From Pseudarthrobacter sp. NamE5 (GTDB lineage Bacteria > Actinomycetota > Actinomycetes > Actinomycetales > Micrococcaceae), in the NCBI RefSeq assembly GCF_005796225.1, contig NZ_VAHO01000016.1, positions 29,217 to 93,216 of the forward strand: DNA of 64,000 bases, read 5' to 3'. The notes under the pieces were generated by a model that was not told where the DNA came from, searched no databases, and was given only the letters and a program-made list of their open reading frames with translations. A program made the translations under genes and the position numbers. Shown here one piece after another: positions 63,955 through 64,000 of this stretch. How positions within the stretch are numbered: position 1 is the first letter of the stretch; each line of letters starts with the position of its first letter.

Positions 63955-64000
63955 TCAGGAATGCGCGGCGAGCAGGGTGCTGGCTTCCTGGCGGGTGGTT
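63955..64000 (-). CDS. lipA: C-terminal end of an upstream gene, probably lipoyl synthase
   Basis: Only the last 14 residues are in the window (TTRQEASTLLAAHS, then TGA at 63955-63957). In M. tuberculosis lipA (Rv2218) directly precedes the DUF4191 gene on the same strand, which is the basis for the name. The visible peptide is too short to prove it. Confidence 0.45.
   Translation of the reverse strand, partial: TTRQEASTLLAAHS

Noticed and set aside
1..64000. Mobile elements, prophage, CRISPR arrays, tRNA or rRNA genes
   Set aside because: No transposase, integrase, repeat-spacer array or cloverleaf sequence was recognised; all frames with conserved motifs are housekeeping genes.

Overview
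This is a 64 kb stretch of core chromosome from a GC-rich actinobacterium, most likely of the family Micrococcaceae (Arthrobacter / Pseudarthrobacter group). The basis is gene order, a MurE specificity motif that is not of the meso-diaminopimelate type, many GTG starts, and many promoters whose -10 box lies 6-8 bases ahead of a start codon (leaderless mRNAs). I see no insertion sequence, prophage, CRISPR array, rRNA or tRNA. Gene order follows Mycobacterium tuberculosis closely in four separate blocks (compared from memory).

Layout. 1-2910: end of gcvH, garA (FHA protein), ftsR (MerR), a DUF151 nuclease and a second MerR gene, in the same order as Rv1826-Rv1830. 2992-13987: an orphan ParA, pyruvate carboxylase, acyl-CoA synthetase, ROK glucokinase, a membrane protein, two tandem alpha/beta hydrolases and a PlsC acyltransferase. 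A 115-bp nested palindrome lies between the convergent pyc and fadD genes. 14077-21474: class II DAHP synthase, a PknL-position kinase carrying four PASTA domains, a secreted LysM/lytic transglycosylase, an Rv2175c-type DNA-binding protein, a polyprenyl diphosphate synthase and a lipoprotein. 21549-23423: DNA polymerase IV and a DUF3040 protein.

23811-48541: the complete division and cell-wall cluster, mraZ-rsmH-ftsL-ftsI-murE-murF-mraY-murD-ftsW-murG-murC-ftsQ-ftsZ-pgeF-yggS-sepF-yggT-divIVA-lspA-rluD-dnaE. Many genes overlap by 4 bases. Three MraZ boxes with a 10-bp period sit in the mraZ promoter. The ftsZ promoter region carries AACCTT/AAGGTT repeats, and one 9-mer of these recurs beside the ftsR locus.

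48606-55026: flavin reductase, a membrane protein, hisD, nrdR (with two NrdR-box-like repeats), polyphosphate glucokinase, methionine aminopeptidase, a 54-residue SPOR-like protein and panB. 55338-64000: the nitrogen locus glnA2-glnE-GNAT-glnA1 (glnA1 convergent, with a well-formed GlnR operator), then an RDD protein, DUF3817, DUF4191 and the probable 3' end of lipA.

No obviously new multi-gene system is present. The observations most worth checking are regulatory sites (GlnR, MraZ, NrdR, FtsR-like), the nested palindrome, paired extracellular cysteines in MraY/FtsI/FtsW, the PASTA-bearing kinase at the PknL position, and the widespread leaderless starts.
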